From contig NZ_JOAX01000013.1 of assembly GCF_000720485.1 (NCBI RefSeq), forward strand, positions 186,001 through 250,000: 64,000 bases of DNA, given 5' to 3'. The translations under genes and the position numbers were made by a program. Source of the stretch: Streptomyces ochraceiscleroticus. GTDB lineage: Bacteria; Actinomycetota; Actinomycetes; Streptomycetales; Streptomycetaceae. The notes under the pieces were generated by a model. The model made no database searches. It worked only from the letters and a program-made list of their open reading frames with translations, and was not told the origin of the DNA. Below are positions 44,334 through 53,422 of this stretch, one piece after another; the stretch's first letter is position 1, and each line of letters starts with the position of its first letter.

Positions 44334-44366
44334 GCCCCGCCTCCACGGCAGCCGCGGAGGCGGGGC
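44334..44366 (+). terminator. Hairpin between HisD paralogue 1 and permease
   Basis: GCCCCGCCTCC (44334-44344) pairs with GGAGGCGGGGC (44356-44366) around an 11-base loop. It ends 24 bases before the permease ATG, so it may attenuate rather than stop transcription. Confidence 0.55.
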
Positions 44367-44390
44367 CCGCACAACTCCCGAGGATCACCC

Positions 44391-45806
44391 ATGCCACACG
44401 AGTCACCCGTTCCCCCATCGTCCGGCGGTCCTGGCAGAGGTCTCACCCAGGGGCTCAAAGGCCGCCAGATCACGATGATCTCCATCGGCGGAGTGATCGG
44501 AGCCGGACTGTTCGTCGGTTCGTCCACCGCCGTCGCCACCGCGGGCCCGGCCGTACTCATCTCGTTCCTGGCCGCCGCCGCCCTGGTGGTCCTGGTCATG
44601 CAGATGCTCGGCGAGATGGCCGTCGCCAACCCCGACACCGGCTCCTTCTCCACCTACGCCGACCGGGCCCTGGGACGCTGGGCCGGATTCTCCATCGGCT
44701 GGCTCTACTGGTGGTTCTACGTCCTCGTCATTCCGATCGAAGCCATCGCCGCGGGCGAGGTCCTCGGTGGGATGACCGGAATGCCGAGCTGGATCCCCAC
44801 CTTCGCGGTCATCGCCGTCCTGGCGGGCACCAATCTGCTCGCCGTCCGCAATTACGGCGAGTTCGAGTACTGGTTTGCCCTCCTGAAGGTCATCGCGATC
44901 GTGGGCTTCCTCGTCCTCGGCGTCCTCGCGATACTCGGCCTGCTGCCCGGCTCCGGTACCAGCGGGGTGTCGAACCTCTGGAGCAACGGCGGCTTCGCGC
45001 CCAAAGGCGGGATCGCCGTCCTCGCCGCCCTGCTCACCGCGATGTTCAGCTTCCAGGGCAGCGAGATCGTCACCATCGCCGCCGCGGAGTCGGAGGACCC
45101 GAAGAAGAACATCAAGAAGGCCATCAGAGCCGTCGTCTGGCGCCTCGGCCTCTTCTACATCGGTTCGATCCTCATCGTGGTCAGCCTCGTGCCGTGGAAC
45201 GCCGACGGTCTGGCCGCCGGCTCGTACCAGGCCGTCCTGGAGCGCATGAACATCCCGGGCGCGCGCCAGATCATGGACGTGGTCGTCGTCATCGCGGTCT
45301 GCAGCTGCCTGAACTCGGCCGTCTACACCGCCTCCCGGATGGCGTTCTCCCTGGCCCGGCGCGGGGACGCCCCGGCGGCCTTTGCCGTCGTCTCGCGCGG
45401 CGGCGTGCCCCGCAACGCGGTCGCCGCGTCCACCGTCGTCGGCATCGTCGCGGTGATCGCCAACTATCTCCTGCCGAAGATCTTCACGTATCTGCTGGCG
45501 TCCAGCGGAGCAATCGCCCTGATGATGTACCTGGTCATCGCGGTCACGCAGTACGCCACCCGGCGCCGGCAGCACGGGCCGACCGAGGTGCGGATGTGGC
45601 TGTTCCCCTACCTCACCGTGGCGACGATCGTCTTCATCGCGGCAGTGCTCATCCTCATGGCGGTCCTTCCCGGCCACCGCCTCGAACTGTGGCTCTCGTT
45701 CGGCCTCGCCGCGGTCCTGGTCACCGTGGGCTTCCGGCTGCAGCGCAAACAGGGGAGTGGGCGGGAGCGCGAGGAATGTGCGACTGCGCTTCCCGCGGTC
45801 AAGTAA
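44391..45806 (+). CDS. Amino-acid permease, APC superfamily (AnsP/GABA type)
   Basis: A protein of 471 residues with 12 membrane segments. The opening GLKGRQITMISIGGVIGAGLF is the AAT-family signature; TAMFSFQGSEIVTIAAAESED matches segment 6. Such permeases import amino acids with H+. The ATG 44391 is preceded by AGGA. It follows the HisD-like gene, so it may import the substrate or a related amino compound. Its 3' end overlaps the convergent LacI gene by 8 bases. Confidence 0.92.
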   Translation: MPHESPVPPSSGGPGRGLTQGLKGRQITMISIGGVIGAGLFVGSSTAVATAGPAVLISFLAAAALVVLVMQMLGEMAVANPDTGSFSTYADRALGRWAGFSIGWLYWWFYVLVIPIEAIAAGEVLGGMTGMPSWIPTFAVIAVLAGTNLLAVRNYGEFEYWFALLKVIAIVGFLVLGVLAILGLLPGSGTSGVSNLWSNGGFAPKGGIAVLAALLTAMFSFQGSEIVTIAAAESEDPKKNIKKAIRAVVWRLGLFYIGSILIVVSLVPWNADGLAAGSYQAVLERMNIPGARQIMDVVVVIAVCSCLNSAVYTASRMAFSLARRGDAPAAFAVVSRGGVPRNAVAASTVVGIVAVIANYLLPKIFTYLLASSGAIALMMYLVIAVTQYATRRRQHGPTEVRMWLFPYLTVATIVFIAAVLILMAVLPGHRLELWLSFGLAAVLVTVGFRLQRKQGSGREREECATALPAVK

Positions 45807-46797
45807 GGCGTGCGTGCGTGGCCCGCGGGACGAATTCCGTCGGCAGGATGAGGCGTTCCCCGGCGGGGTCGGCCTCGCCGGTGATCCGGCGCACCAGCAG
45901 CCGCGCCGCCTGGCGGGCCAGTTCCCGCAGGTCATGGCGGACCGTGGTCAGCCGGAACACCTCCCAGTCCGCCATCGGAAGGTCGTCGAAGCCGATCACC
46001 GTCAGGTCGTCCGGTACCCGCAGCCCGGCCGTGATGGCCGCGTTCAGCACGCCGATGGCGACCACGTCATTGCCGCAGAACACCGCCGTGGGCGGCTCGT
46101 CGGCGGCCAGCAGCCGGGGGAGTGCCTCGTACCCCGTGTCGTACTCGAATGCACCGCGGACGACCCGGCTGTCCGGCAGGCCGATCCCCGCCTCGGCCAG
46201 CGCCAGCCGGAAGCCGAGCTCGCGGTCCCGGCCGGTGGTCGTATTGGGCGAGCCGAAGATGCCCGCGATGCGGCGGTGTCCCAGCTCGGCGAGGACGCCG
46301 GCCACCAGCCGGCCACCGCCTTCGTTGTCCACGACGGACGCGTAGTCGCCCGGCTGTCCGGTGTCGCGGTTGAGAAATACATACGGGACGCCGCGGCGGT
46401 CCAGTTGGGCCGGCAGCCGTGACTCGGTGGTCGCGGTGGCCAGGACCACCCCGTCCAGGGACTGGTCCAGGAGGTTCTCGCCCGCCACCGCCTCGTCGGA
46501 CCGCTCCGTGATCAGCATCATCCGGTAGCCGAGGGCCTGGAGCTCGTCGTGCAGCGGGGCGACGACGTGCGGATAGAACGGGTTCGTGAGATCGGTGACG
46601 ATCACGCCGATGCGGCGCGTCGAGCGGGTGGACAGGGTCCGCCCGGCCTCGCTGGGAACGTAGTTCAGCGCCTGCGCGGCGCGCCGCACCTTCTCCCGGG
46701 TGGCCGCCGACACCCGGTGGTCGTCACGGAGTGCGCGGGACACCGTGGCCTGCGATACGCCCGCCAGTCTCGCCACGTCGTGACTCGTGATCGTCAT
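45799..46797 (-). CDS. LacI-family transcriptional regulator
   Basis: A protein of 332 residues: LacI headpiece (HDVARLAGVSQATVSRALRD) with hinge helix, and a sugar-binding-type sensor (IGVIVTDLTNPFYPHVVAPL, GVVLATATTESRLP, ELGHRRIAGIFGSP, LTVIGFDDLPMADW). It diverges from the bicupin operon. Palindromes around ATACGTAT occur three times in that divergent region and again before the transporter gene at 51983, the spacing and central CG being usual for LacI operators. It should repress both transcripts until the pathway substrate appears. Confidence 0.92.
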   Translation of the reverse strand: MTITSHDVARLAGVSQATVSRALRDDHRVSAATREKVRRAAQALNYVPSEAGRTLSTRSTRRIGVIVTDLTNPFYPHVVAPLHDELQALGYRMMLITERSDEAVAGENLLDQSLDGVVLATATTESRLPAQLDRRGVPYVFLNRDTGQPGDYASVVDNEGGGRLVAGVLAELGHRRIAGIFGSPNTTTGRDRELGFRLALAEAGIGLPDSRVVRGAFEYDTGYEALPRLLAADEPPTAVFCGNDVVAIGVLNAAITAGLRVPDDLTVIGFDDLPMADWEVFRLTTVRHDLRELARQAARLLVRRITGEADPAGERLILPTEFVPRATHARLT

Positions 46798-46853
46798 CGG
46801 TCGCCCTCATCCCCTCGCCCGGATTCGCCGCACTGGCCCGCACGATCGTGAGT

Positions 46854-46861
46854 ATACGTAT
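46854..46861. promoter_or_regulatory. ATACGTAT operator, site 1
   Basis: Perfect 8-base palindrome 56 bases upstream of the LacI start codon, in its promoter region. It fits autoregulation. Confidence 0.5.
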
Positions 46862-46902
46862 GTACTGGTTCGGGCGGGCGGCCCCGTAGTCGTCTCCTCG
46901 AA

Positions 46903-46914
46903 GCATACGTCTGC
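46903..46914. promoter_or_regulatory. Degenerate operator, site 2
   Basis: GCATACGTCTGC is a 12-base palindrome with one mismatched pair and the same ATACGT core, midway between the divergent LacI and bicupin genes. Confidence 0.45.
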
Positions 46915-46934
46915 AATACATCCCGACCGACCTC

Positions 46935-46978
46935 TTGACAGTGCCGGAGTCGTGGCTGTCAGATCAATGCATACGTAT
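46935..46978 (+). promoter_or_regulatory. Bicupin-operon promoter with operator, site 3
   Basis: TTGACA (46935-46940) stands 18 bases before TCAGAT (46959-46964), a workable -10 in Streptomyces. ATACGTAT (46971-46978) lies at the expected start of transcription, where a bound LacI protein would block the polymerase. The leader to the ATG at 47063 would be about 90 bases. Confidence 0.55.
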
Positions 46979-47062
46979 TCCAAACGCGTATCCAGCGTGG
47001 CCCCCACGCTTCCCAATGCATCCCCCACGCATTCCCCACGCACTTCGAGCGAAGGAGCGACC

Positions 47063-48199
47063 ATGTCCGATGTCGTCGTGTCCACCGCGGAACTGGATCG
47101 CCGAACGATCCGCCGCAGCGATTTCGTCTCCTGCAACCAGGCGTTCATTGACTGCCGTACGCCGGGCTCGGACCGGAAGGAGAACTACGCGATGATCGGC
47201 CCCGGCGTCTCGCAGTCCTCCGGTCAGCACGTCAACCTCCGCCTGCCGCACGGCTTCCAGATCGGTGCGGCGGCCATGCCGCACGGCATCACGAACAACC
47301 TCCACCTGCACTACACGGCCGAGGTGTTCGTCTGCACCGAGGGCGAGTACCTGCTGCGCTGGGGCGCCGACGGCACCGAGGGCGAACTGGCCCTCAAGGC
47401 GGGCGACATCGCGTCCGTCCCCACCTGGATCTTCCGCGGCTTCACCAACACCGGCCCGGACGACGGGTGGATGTTCACCGTGCTCGGCATGGACAACACC
47501 GGCGGCATCATCTGGGGCCCCTCGGTGCTGCGTGAGGCGGAGGGCCACGGCCTGTACCTCACGGCCGACAACAAGCTCATCGACACGGTCGCCGGCGACG
47601 AGATCCCCGAGGGCACCGAGCTGACCGAGCCGATGGCGCAGGAGTACATCGACCGGCTGCGCCGCTACACCCCCGAGCAGATGAAGCGGCGCATCGCCGC
47701 GGCGGACGAACTGGTCTGGTCCGACCGGCCCTTCCTCGACAGCACACTGCCGGGCGGCGGGGCGCGCCTGAGCTGCGTCATCGGGTACGGCATGACCGAG
47801 GACCCGCACCAGGAGCCCCGGATCTTCAACCCGCACGGACACAACGCCGCCTGGCTGCGCGCCGAGCCCGGCCAGGGCGTCTCGCTGCACCGCCAGCGCG
47901 AGACCCAGACGCTGATCGTCAAGGACGGGCTCTGGGAAGTCACACTGAACCGCACCGACCCGGTCACCGTCCGCCTGGGCCCGCGCGACATCCTCTCCGT
48001 CCCCCAGGACGCCTGGCGCACCCTGCGGAACGTGGGTGACGCCGAGGCCGACCTCCTGATCGTCAACGGTGGCGACGGCCGGGTACGCCTGGACTGGGAC
48101 GAGGAGGTGGTCAAGGCCGCGGCCGACGCCGGGCTCGGGATCGACCACAACGGCTACCTCGCCCCGTACGCACTGCTGCCCCGCTCCGCGCGACGCTGA
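47063..48199 (+). CDS. Bicupin protein with incomplete metal sites
   Basis: A protein of 378 residues with two cupin domains, like gentisate dioxygenases and quercetinases. Domain one keeps motif 1 exactly (HLHYTAEVFVCTEG: two His and the Glu), but the motif-2 His is an Arg (VPTWIFRGFTN). Domain two has LHRQRETQTLIVKDG and VPQDAWRTLRN, again with Arg at the motif-2 His position. A canonical three-His dioxygenase site is therefore absent; an isomerase, a lyase or an altered metal site is possible. GAAGGAG lies before the ATG. First gene of the LacI-controlled operon. Confidence 0.85.
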   Translation: MSDVVVSTAELDRRTIRRSDFVSCNQAFIDCRTPGSDRKENYAMIGPGVSQSSGQHVNLRLPHGFQIGAAAMPHGITNNLHLHYTAEVFVCTEGEYLLRWGADGTEGELALKAGDIASVPTWIFRGFTNTGPDDGWMFTVLGMDNTGGIIWGPSVLREAEGHGLYLTADNKLIDTVAGDEIPEGTELTEPMAQEYIDRLRRYTPEQMKRRIAAADELVWSDRPFLDSTLPGGGARLSCVIGYGMTEDPHQEPRIFNPHGHNAAWLRAEPGQGVSLHRQRETQTLIVKDGLWEVTLNRTDPVTVRLGPRDILSVPQDAWRTLRNVGDAEADLLIVNGGDGRVRLDWDEEVVKAAADAGLGIDHNGYLAPYALLPRSARR

Positions 48200-48945
48200 T
48201 GTCCGCCGCGCTCCCTGACGGTGCGTCCGGTAGGCCCGGGCCCCTGCCGCTCGTCGTGGTCCCCGGCATGCTGTGCGACCACGGCCTCTGGACCGACGTG
48301 GCGTTCCCCGAACATCACGAGGTACACCACGTCGCACTGACGGAACCGGACATCGGCCGCCTGGCCGACGAGGTACTGTCCGCCGTCCCCGGCCCCTTCG
48401 TCCTGGTCGGGCTCAGCCTCGGGGCGATCGTCGGCTTCGAAGTACTGCGCCGGGCGCCCGAACGGGTCGCGGGATTCTGCGCGATGTCGACCAACGCGGG
48501 GGCCCCGCGACCGGAGCAGTACGCCGCCTGGCGCACCATGGACGCGCTGATCGCCGAGGGCCGGTTCGAGGAGGTCATCGAGCAGACCCTGCCGGGCATG
48601 TTCGATGTGACCCAGCCGCCCGGTGACTTCGCGGACCGCTACCGGAGCATGGCCCACCGGGTCGGCCCGGACGCCGCCCGCGCCCAGCTCGCCGCCCAGG
48701 CGACGCGCTCGGACGCACACGAAACACTGCGCTCCGCCCGCTGTCCCATGACCGTCCTGTACGGCATGCGGGACGCGCTGTGCCCGCCGGACTTCCACCG
48801 TGCGATCGCCGAAGCCGCGCCGGACGCCCGGCTGCGCGCGGTCCCCGGGGCCGGGCACCTGCTGCCGATCCAGCAGCCGGGATCCGTCTCCGCCGCGGTA
48901 CGTGACCTGCTTGTGGCAGCGAAACGCACGCAGCCCGCCTTCTGA
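48199..48945 (+). CDS. Alpha/beta hydrolase
   Basis: A protein of 248 residues with LPLVVVPGMLCDHGLW, nucleophile elbow GLSLG, a late Asp region (YGMRDALCPP) and His in GAGHLLPIQQP, the standard triad layout of small enol-lactone hydrolase/esterase-like enzymes. Its ATG overlaps the bicupin stop as TGATG, which implies coupled translation. In the pathway it may open a lactone or cleave an ester; the substrate is not evident. Confidence 0.87.
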   Translation: MSAALPDGASGRPGPLPLVVVPGMLCDHGLWTDVAFPEHHEVHHVALTEPDIGRLADEVLSAVPGPFVLVGLSLGAIVGFEVLRRAPERVAGFCAMSTNAGAPRPEQYAAWRTMDALIAEGRFEEVIEQTLPGMFDVTQPPGDFADRYRSMAHRVGPDAARAQLAAQATRSDAHETLRSARCPMTVLYGMRDALCPPDFHRAIAEAAPDARLRAVPGAGHLLPIQQPGSVSAAVRDLLVAAKRTQPAF

Positions 48946-48986
48946 AAGTTCTCACCGCATCCCACACACTCCGAGGAGAGCCAGCC

Positions 48987-50297
48987 ATGCCCCGCCATCT
49001 GAAGTCCCCCATACCCGCCGGTGAGGTGCGCGCGGCGCGCGCAGACGTCGCCGAGCGCGTCGCCGCCATCCTCGACGACATCCGCGAACGGGGTGACGCC
49101 GCGGTCCGCCAGTACTCCGAGAAGTTCGACAACTGGAGCCCGGAGTCCTTCCGGCTCGGTCCGGACGAGATCCGGAAGATCGTCTCCGGGGTGCCGGACA
49201 CGGTGCTGGAGGACATCCGCTTCGTACAGCAGCAGGTGCGCACCTTCGCCCAGGCGCAGCGCGACTCGATGCAGGACATCGAGATCGAAACACTGCCCGG
49301 CGTGCACCTCGGCCACAAGCACGTGCCGGTCGCCGGCGCGGGGGCGTACGTACCCGGTGGCCGCTACCCGCTGACCGCGTCCGCGCACATGACGATCGTG
49401 ACCGCGAAGGTCGCGGGCGTGCCCCGGGTCGCCGCCTGCACCCCGCCGATCCGCGGTGAGATCCCCGCGGCCACGGTCGCCGCCATGCATCTGGCCGGAG
49501 CCGACGAGATCTACCTGCTCGGCGGTGTCCAGGCGGTCGCGGCCCTGGCGATCGGCACCGAAACCATCGGCCGGGTGCCGCTGATCGCCGGTCCGGGCAA
49601 CGCGTACGTCGCCGAGGCCAAGCGGCAGTTGTTCGGCGAGGTCGGCATCGACCTGTTCGCCGGGCCCACCGAGATCCTGGTCGTCGCCGACGAGCAGGCC
49701 GACCCGTTCGTGGTCGCCGTGGACCTGCTCTCGCAGGCCGAGCACGGCCCGGACTCGCCCGCCGTCCTCGTCACCACTTCCGAGGAGCTGGGCCGCGAGG
49801 TCGAGCGGCACATCGACCGGCTGCTGCCGGGCATGCCGACCAAGGACTTCGCCGAGCCGGCCTGGCGGGACCACGGCGAGATCGTCGTCGCCGACTCCCT
49901 CGACGAGGCATTCGAGATCGCCGACTCCTACGCCAGTGAACACGTCGAGATCCTCACCGAGAACCCGCGCCAGGCCCTGGACCGGATGCGCGACTACGGC
50001 GCGCTCTTCCTCGGCGAGGGCACCTGCGTCTCGTACGGCGACAAGGTCATCGGCACCAACCACGTCCTGCCCACCCGCGGCGCAGCCCGCTACACCGGCG
50101 GCCTGTGGGTGGGGAAGTACCTCAAGACGGTGACGTACCAGGAGGTCACGGACCCCGCCTCCTCGGCGCGGCTCGGCGAGGTGTGCGGACGTGCCGCACG
50201 CGTCGAACTCTTCGAGGGGCACGCCCGCTCCGGCGACGTACGGGCGGCCAAGTACGGCGACGCCACGCTGCCGTGGAACACCGGGGGAGAAGCATGA
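48987..50297 (+). CDS. Histidinol-dehydrogenase-family enzyme (paralogue 2)
   Basis: A protein of 436 residues. Active-site residues are kept: QAEHGPDSP, catalytic Glu-His in SEHVEIL, zinc Asp in YGDKVIGTNHVLP and a C-terminal His in FEGHARSGDV. It has only moderate resemblance to paralogue 1 and lacks the C-terminal HGATATLR form. Location between a hydrolase and an SDR/aldolase pair argues for a catabolic two-step oxidation of an alcohol to an acid, as HpsN does for dihydroxypropanesulfonate, not histidine synthesis. It overlaps the SDR gene by 4 bases. Confidence 0.88.
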   Translation: MPRHLKSPIPAGEVRAARADVAERVAAILDDIRERGDAAVRQYSEKFDNWSPESFRLGPDEIRKIVSGVPDTVLEDIRFVQQQVRTFAQAQRDSMQDIEIETLPGVHLGHKHVPVAGAGAYVPGGRYPLTASAHMTIVTAKVAGVPRVAACTPPIRGEIPAATVAAMHLAGADEIYLLGGVQAVAALAIGTETIGRVPLIAGPGNAYVAEAKRQLFGEVGIDLFAGPTEILVVADEQADPFVVAVDLLSQAEHGPDSPAVLVTTSEELGREVERHIDRLLPGMPTKDFAEPAWRDHGEIVVADSLDEAFEIADSYASEHVEILTENPRQALDRMRDYGALFLGEGTCVSYGDKVIGTNHVLPTRGAARYTGGLWVGKYLKTVTYQEVTDPASSARLGEVCGRAARVELFEGHARSGDVRAAKYGDATLPWNTGGEA

Positions 50298-51091
50298 CGA
50301 CCGATGCGACAGGCAGTGTGACGGGCGGCGCTGCACCACTGGAAGGACGTACCGCACTCGTCACCGGCGGCGGCAGCGGGCTCGGGGCCGCCATCACGCG
50401 TGCGCTGCTGTCCGACGGCGCACGAGTGGTCATCACCGGCCGCAACGAACGCGCCCTCAAGGAGACCGCAACGCGACTCGGCCCCGACGTCACCCACCGG
50501 GTCTGCGACGTGTCCGACCCCTCCGACGTGGCGGCGCTCGCCGAAAGCCTCGCCGACGAGGAGATCTCGATCCTCGTCAACAATGCCGGGATCGCCGGGC
50601 CGGTGGCCCCACTGACCGACATCTCGGCGGACGACTGGGACGAGGTCTTCGGCATCAACGTCCGCGGTGTGTTCCTGATGTGCCGTGCCTTCCTGCCCGC
50701 CATGACCGCGCGGGGCGCCGGCGACGTCATCAACATCGCCTCGGTGTCGGGGAAGCGGCCACTGCTGCGGCGCACCCCCTACTGCGCGTCGAAAATGGCG
50801 GTCATCGGCCTCACCGCCACACTGGCAGGTGAAGTGGGCCCGCTGGGCGTCACGGTCAACTCCCTGTCGCCCGGCCCGGTTTCGGGCCCGCGGATGGAGC
50901 GCAACTTCCGCCTGGAGGCGGAGCGGACCGGCAGCAGTTACCAGGAGGCGGAAGCGGCCTTCGTGTCACGCTCGGCCCTCGGCCGGATGGTCACCGAGGA
51001 CGAGGTGGGCGCGGCCGTGACGGCGATGCTGCGGATGCCGGGCCTGTGCGGGGCCGACATCGACCTGTCCGCGGGGATGGTGGCGCGATGA
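50294..51091 (+). CDS. Short-chain dehydrogenase/reductase
   Basis: A protein of 265 residues with classic SDR motifs: TGGGSGLG for NAD(P), NNAG, the catalytic Ser in INIASVSGK and YCASK. The end of strand two (ITGRNER) suggests NADP rather than NAD, though this is weak. It overlaps the genes on both sides by 4 bases (ATGA), tying it tightly to the HisD-like and aldolase genes. Likely role: oxidation of a secondary alcohol made in the pathway before retro-aldol cleavage. Confidence 0.92.
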   Translation: MTTDATGSVTGGAAPLEGRTALVTGGGSGLGAAITRALLSDGARVVITGRNERALKETATRLGPDVTHRVCDVSDPSDVAALAESLADEEISILVNNAGIAGPVAPLTDISADDWDEVFGINVRGVFLMCRAFLPAMTARGAGDVINIASVSGKRPLLRRTPYCASKMAVIGLTATLAGEVGPLGVTVNSLSPGPVSGPRMERNFRLEAERTGSSYQEAEAAFVSRSALGRMVTEDEVGAAVTAMLRMPGLCGADIDLSAGMVAR

Positions 51092-51858
51092 GGGCGCGTC
51101 GCTCCCTCAAACGGCGGCTGGCAGCGGGCGAACGCCTCTACGGCGCGCTGCTCCGCCTCCCGTCGGAGACACTGGTCGAGATGGCGGGCGTCGCCGGCCT
51201 CGACTACGTAGTCATCGACTGCGAACATGGCCCGGCCGATATGACGGTGCTTCAGCACCACCTCACCGCGGCCGCTGCGCAGGGCCTCGACGTACTCGTC
51301 CGCGTCGGAACCGCCGAGCCCGCGCTTGCCCTGCGTTGCCTCGATCTGGGCGCCGCCGGCATCATCCATCCGCACATCGACAGTGCCGCGGACGCCCGGC
51401 GGGCGGTGGCGGCGGACCGCTATCCGCCGCTGGGGGAGCGGGGTTTCGCCACGTACAGCAGGGCGGGCCGTTTCGGTGCGGTGACGGCCGTCGAGCACCT
51501 CGCCGCCGCGGAGGAGACCCTGGTCGTGGCGATGATCGAGACGGCGCGGGCCTGTGCCGCGGCCCCGGAGATCGTCGCAACCGAAGGCGTGGACGCGATC
51601 CTGGTTGGCCCGGCCGACCTGGCCGTGGACTGCGGATTCCCCGGGAAGGATGCCATCGACAAGCTCATCGCCGCGACGCACGGGGTTGCTCACGACGCCG
51701 GCCGCGCGGTCATGTCCATCGTCCCCGACACGGCCGGCGCCAGGGCCGCCGAGCAGGCGGGCGCCCAGTTGGTGCTCTACAACATGGCGCAGGTCCTGAT
51801 GGACGCCTTCCACACCCTCACGGCGCCTCTTGCCGAGCCCGCGAAGCCCGACAACTGA
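51088..51858 (+). CDS. HpcH/HpaI-type aldolase
   Basis: A protein of 256 residues of the class II HpcH/HpaI aldolase family: YVVIDCEHGP with the catalytic His, VRVG with the substrate Arg, metal Glu in MIETARA, and metal Asp in ILVGPADLA. Family members cleave 4-hydroxy-2-oxo acids to pyruvate and an aldehyde. Its end, and the following 120 bases, separate the enzyme operon from the transporter. It gives the cluster an obvious terminal carbon-cleaving step. Confidence 0.93.
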   Translation: MRARRSLKRRLAAGERLYGALLRLPSETLVEMAGVAGLDYVVIDCEHGPADMTVLQHHLTAAAAQGLDVLVRVGTAEPALALRCLDLGAAGIIHPHIDSAADARRAVAADRYPPLGERGFATYSRAGRFGAVTAVEHLAAAEETLVVAMIETARACAAAPEIVATEGVDAILVGPADLAVDCGFPGKDAIDKLIAATHGVAHDAGRAVMSIVPDTAGARAAEQAGAQLVLYNMAQVLMDAFHTLTAPLAEPAKPDN

Positions 51859-51920
51859 TCCACGTCCCACCTATTGACGCCCCCCACCGCCCTCTCTAGG
51901 GTCCCGCACAGCCCCCAGTT

Positions 51921-51930
51921 CATACGTATG
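51921..51930. promoter_or_regulatory. CATACGTATG operator, site 4
   Basis: Perfect 10-base palindrome in the gap between the aldolase and transporter genes, 53 bases before the transporter start. It shares the ATACGTAT core with the sites around the LacI gene. Confidence 0.6.
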
Positions 51931-51982
51931 CACATTGCGTACGTACCTCCTGACTCCCTCCCACCGCGCGAACGGAGAAGCC

Positions 51983-53329
51983 ATGTCCGCTGTAGCGCCA
52001 CCCACAGCCGCCGGCGACAGAAACGCCACCGACCCCGAGAACCGGAAGGCAATACGCCGGGCCATCGGCGCGGGAAGTATCGGCAACTTCGTTGAACAGT
52101 TCGACTACGGGCTCTACGGCTACCTGGCCCCGGTCCTCGCCCCCGCCTTCTTCCCCGGCAGCGACCCGGCGGTCGCGGTGCTGAGCACCTACGCACTCAT
52201 CGCGATCGCCTGTCTGTTCCGCCCCCTGGGCGGCACCCTGGTCGGCCGCTGGGGAGACCGGGTGGGCCGCAAGAAGGCGCTGCTGTGGACCATCGTGGTC
52301 ATGGGCGTGACCACCGCCATGATCGGCGCACTGCCGACGTACCAGCAGATCGGCGTCCTCGCACCGCTCCTCCTCCTGGTGATACGCATCGTCCAGGGCA
52401 TGGTCTCCGGCGGCGAGTACGTCGGAGCGGTGGCCTTCATCGTGGAATGGGCCGAGCCCAAGCGACGGGCCTACTACGCCTCGTACGCGTCGAACAGCTG
52501 CTTCTTCGGAATCCTCGCGGGAGCCGGCACCGCCGCGCTGACCAGCGCGGTGTTCGAGGGGCCGGCCCTGAACTCCTACGGCTGGCGGATCCCCTTCCTC
52601 CTCGCGCTGCCGCTGAGCGCGGTCGGGGTCTGGCTGCGCAAGCGCATCGCGGAGACGCCCGAGTTCATCCGGGCCACGGAGGACGGCACCCAGGTCGTCA
52701 AGGCACCGATCCGCGAGGCGCTCCGCTCCCAGCTTCGGCCGATGCTCGTCTTCTGCGGCGTCTCGGTGATGCTGGCGATCCTCTCCTACAGTTGGGTCAC
52801 CTTCTACCCGGAGTACCTGACGGGGACGCTGGGCCTGCCCCGCTGGATGGCGCTGACATCCAACGCGATCTCGGTCGCGGTCCTCATCCCGCTGCTGCCC
52901 CTCGCGGGCACCCTCTCGGACCGGATCGGCCGCAAGCCGATGCTGATCATGGGCGCCATCGCCTGCATCGTCCTGGTCCCACTGGCCTTCTACGTCGGTG
53001 AACAGGCCACGTTCGGCGCCGCGGTCGCCAGCCAACTCATCTACATCATCCCGGAGTTCTTCCTGACCGGGATCGTCACGGTCTGCGCCGCGGAGCTCTT
53101 CGCCACCCGCACGCGGTTCAGCGCCAGCGCCATCGCGTACAACAGCTCGTTCTCCGTCTTCATGGGCATCACACCGTTCGTCGCCGCCCTGCTGGTCACC
53201 AGCTTCGGCACGATCTACGCGGTGTGGGTCTACCTCGCCGCGGCGGCGGTACTGGCCCTGGTCGTGGTCAGCGCCTTCATGACGGAGACGTACCGCAGCC
53301 ACCTGGGCGAGGACAAGTTCGCCCGCTGA
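51983..53329 (+). CDS. MHS-family MFS transporter (metabolite:H+ symporter)
   Basis: A protein of 448 residues with 12 segments. The MHS signature is visible: SIGNFVEQFDYGLYGYLAPV, GDRVGRKKAL after segment 2-3, and RIVQGMVSGGEYVGAVAFI. This group (ShiA, ProP, KgtP, terephthalate and dicarboxylate carriers) imports organic acids or compatible solutes. GGAGAA precedes the ATG at 51983. It is the likely uptake system of the cluster and has its own LacI-type operator, so may form a second transcript with the SnoaL gene. Confidence 0.92.
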   Translation: MSAVAPPTAAGDRNATDPENRKAIRRAIGAGSIGNFVEQFDYGLYGYLAPVLAPAFFPGSDPAVAVLSTYALIAIACLFRPLGGTLVGRWGDRVGRKKALLWTIVVMGVTTAMIGALPTYQQIGVLAPLLLLVIRIVQGMVSGGEYVGAVAFIVEWAEPKRRAYYASYASNSCFFGILAGAGTAALTSAVFEGPALNSYGWRIPFLLALPLSAVGVWLRKRIAETPEFIRATEDGTQVVKAPIREALRSQLRPMLVFCGVSVMLAILSYSWVTFYPEYLTGTLGLPRWMALTSNAISVAVLIPLLPLAGTLSDRIGRKPMLIMGAIACIVLVPLAFYVGEQATFGAAVASQLIYIIPEFFLTGIVTVCAAELFATRTRFSASAIAYNSSFSVFMGITPFVAALLVTSFGTIYAVWVYLAAAAVLALVVVSAFMTETYRSHLGEDKFAR

Positions 53330-53422
53330 CCGCCATCCCTCACCTCATGCACCCGCATGAACTCTCAAGCCCACTCAGGCCCACCCAAGCCCACACCACT
53401 CAAGCACGAAAAGGAACATCCC

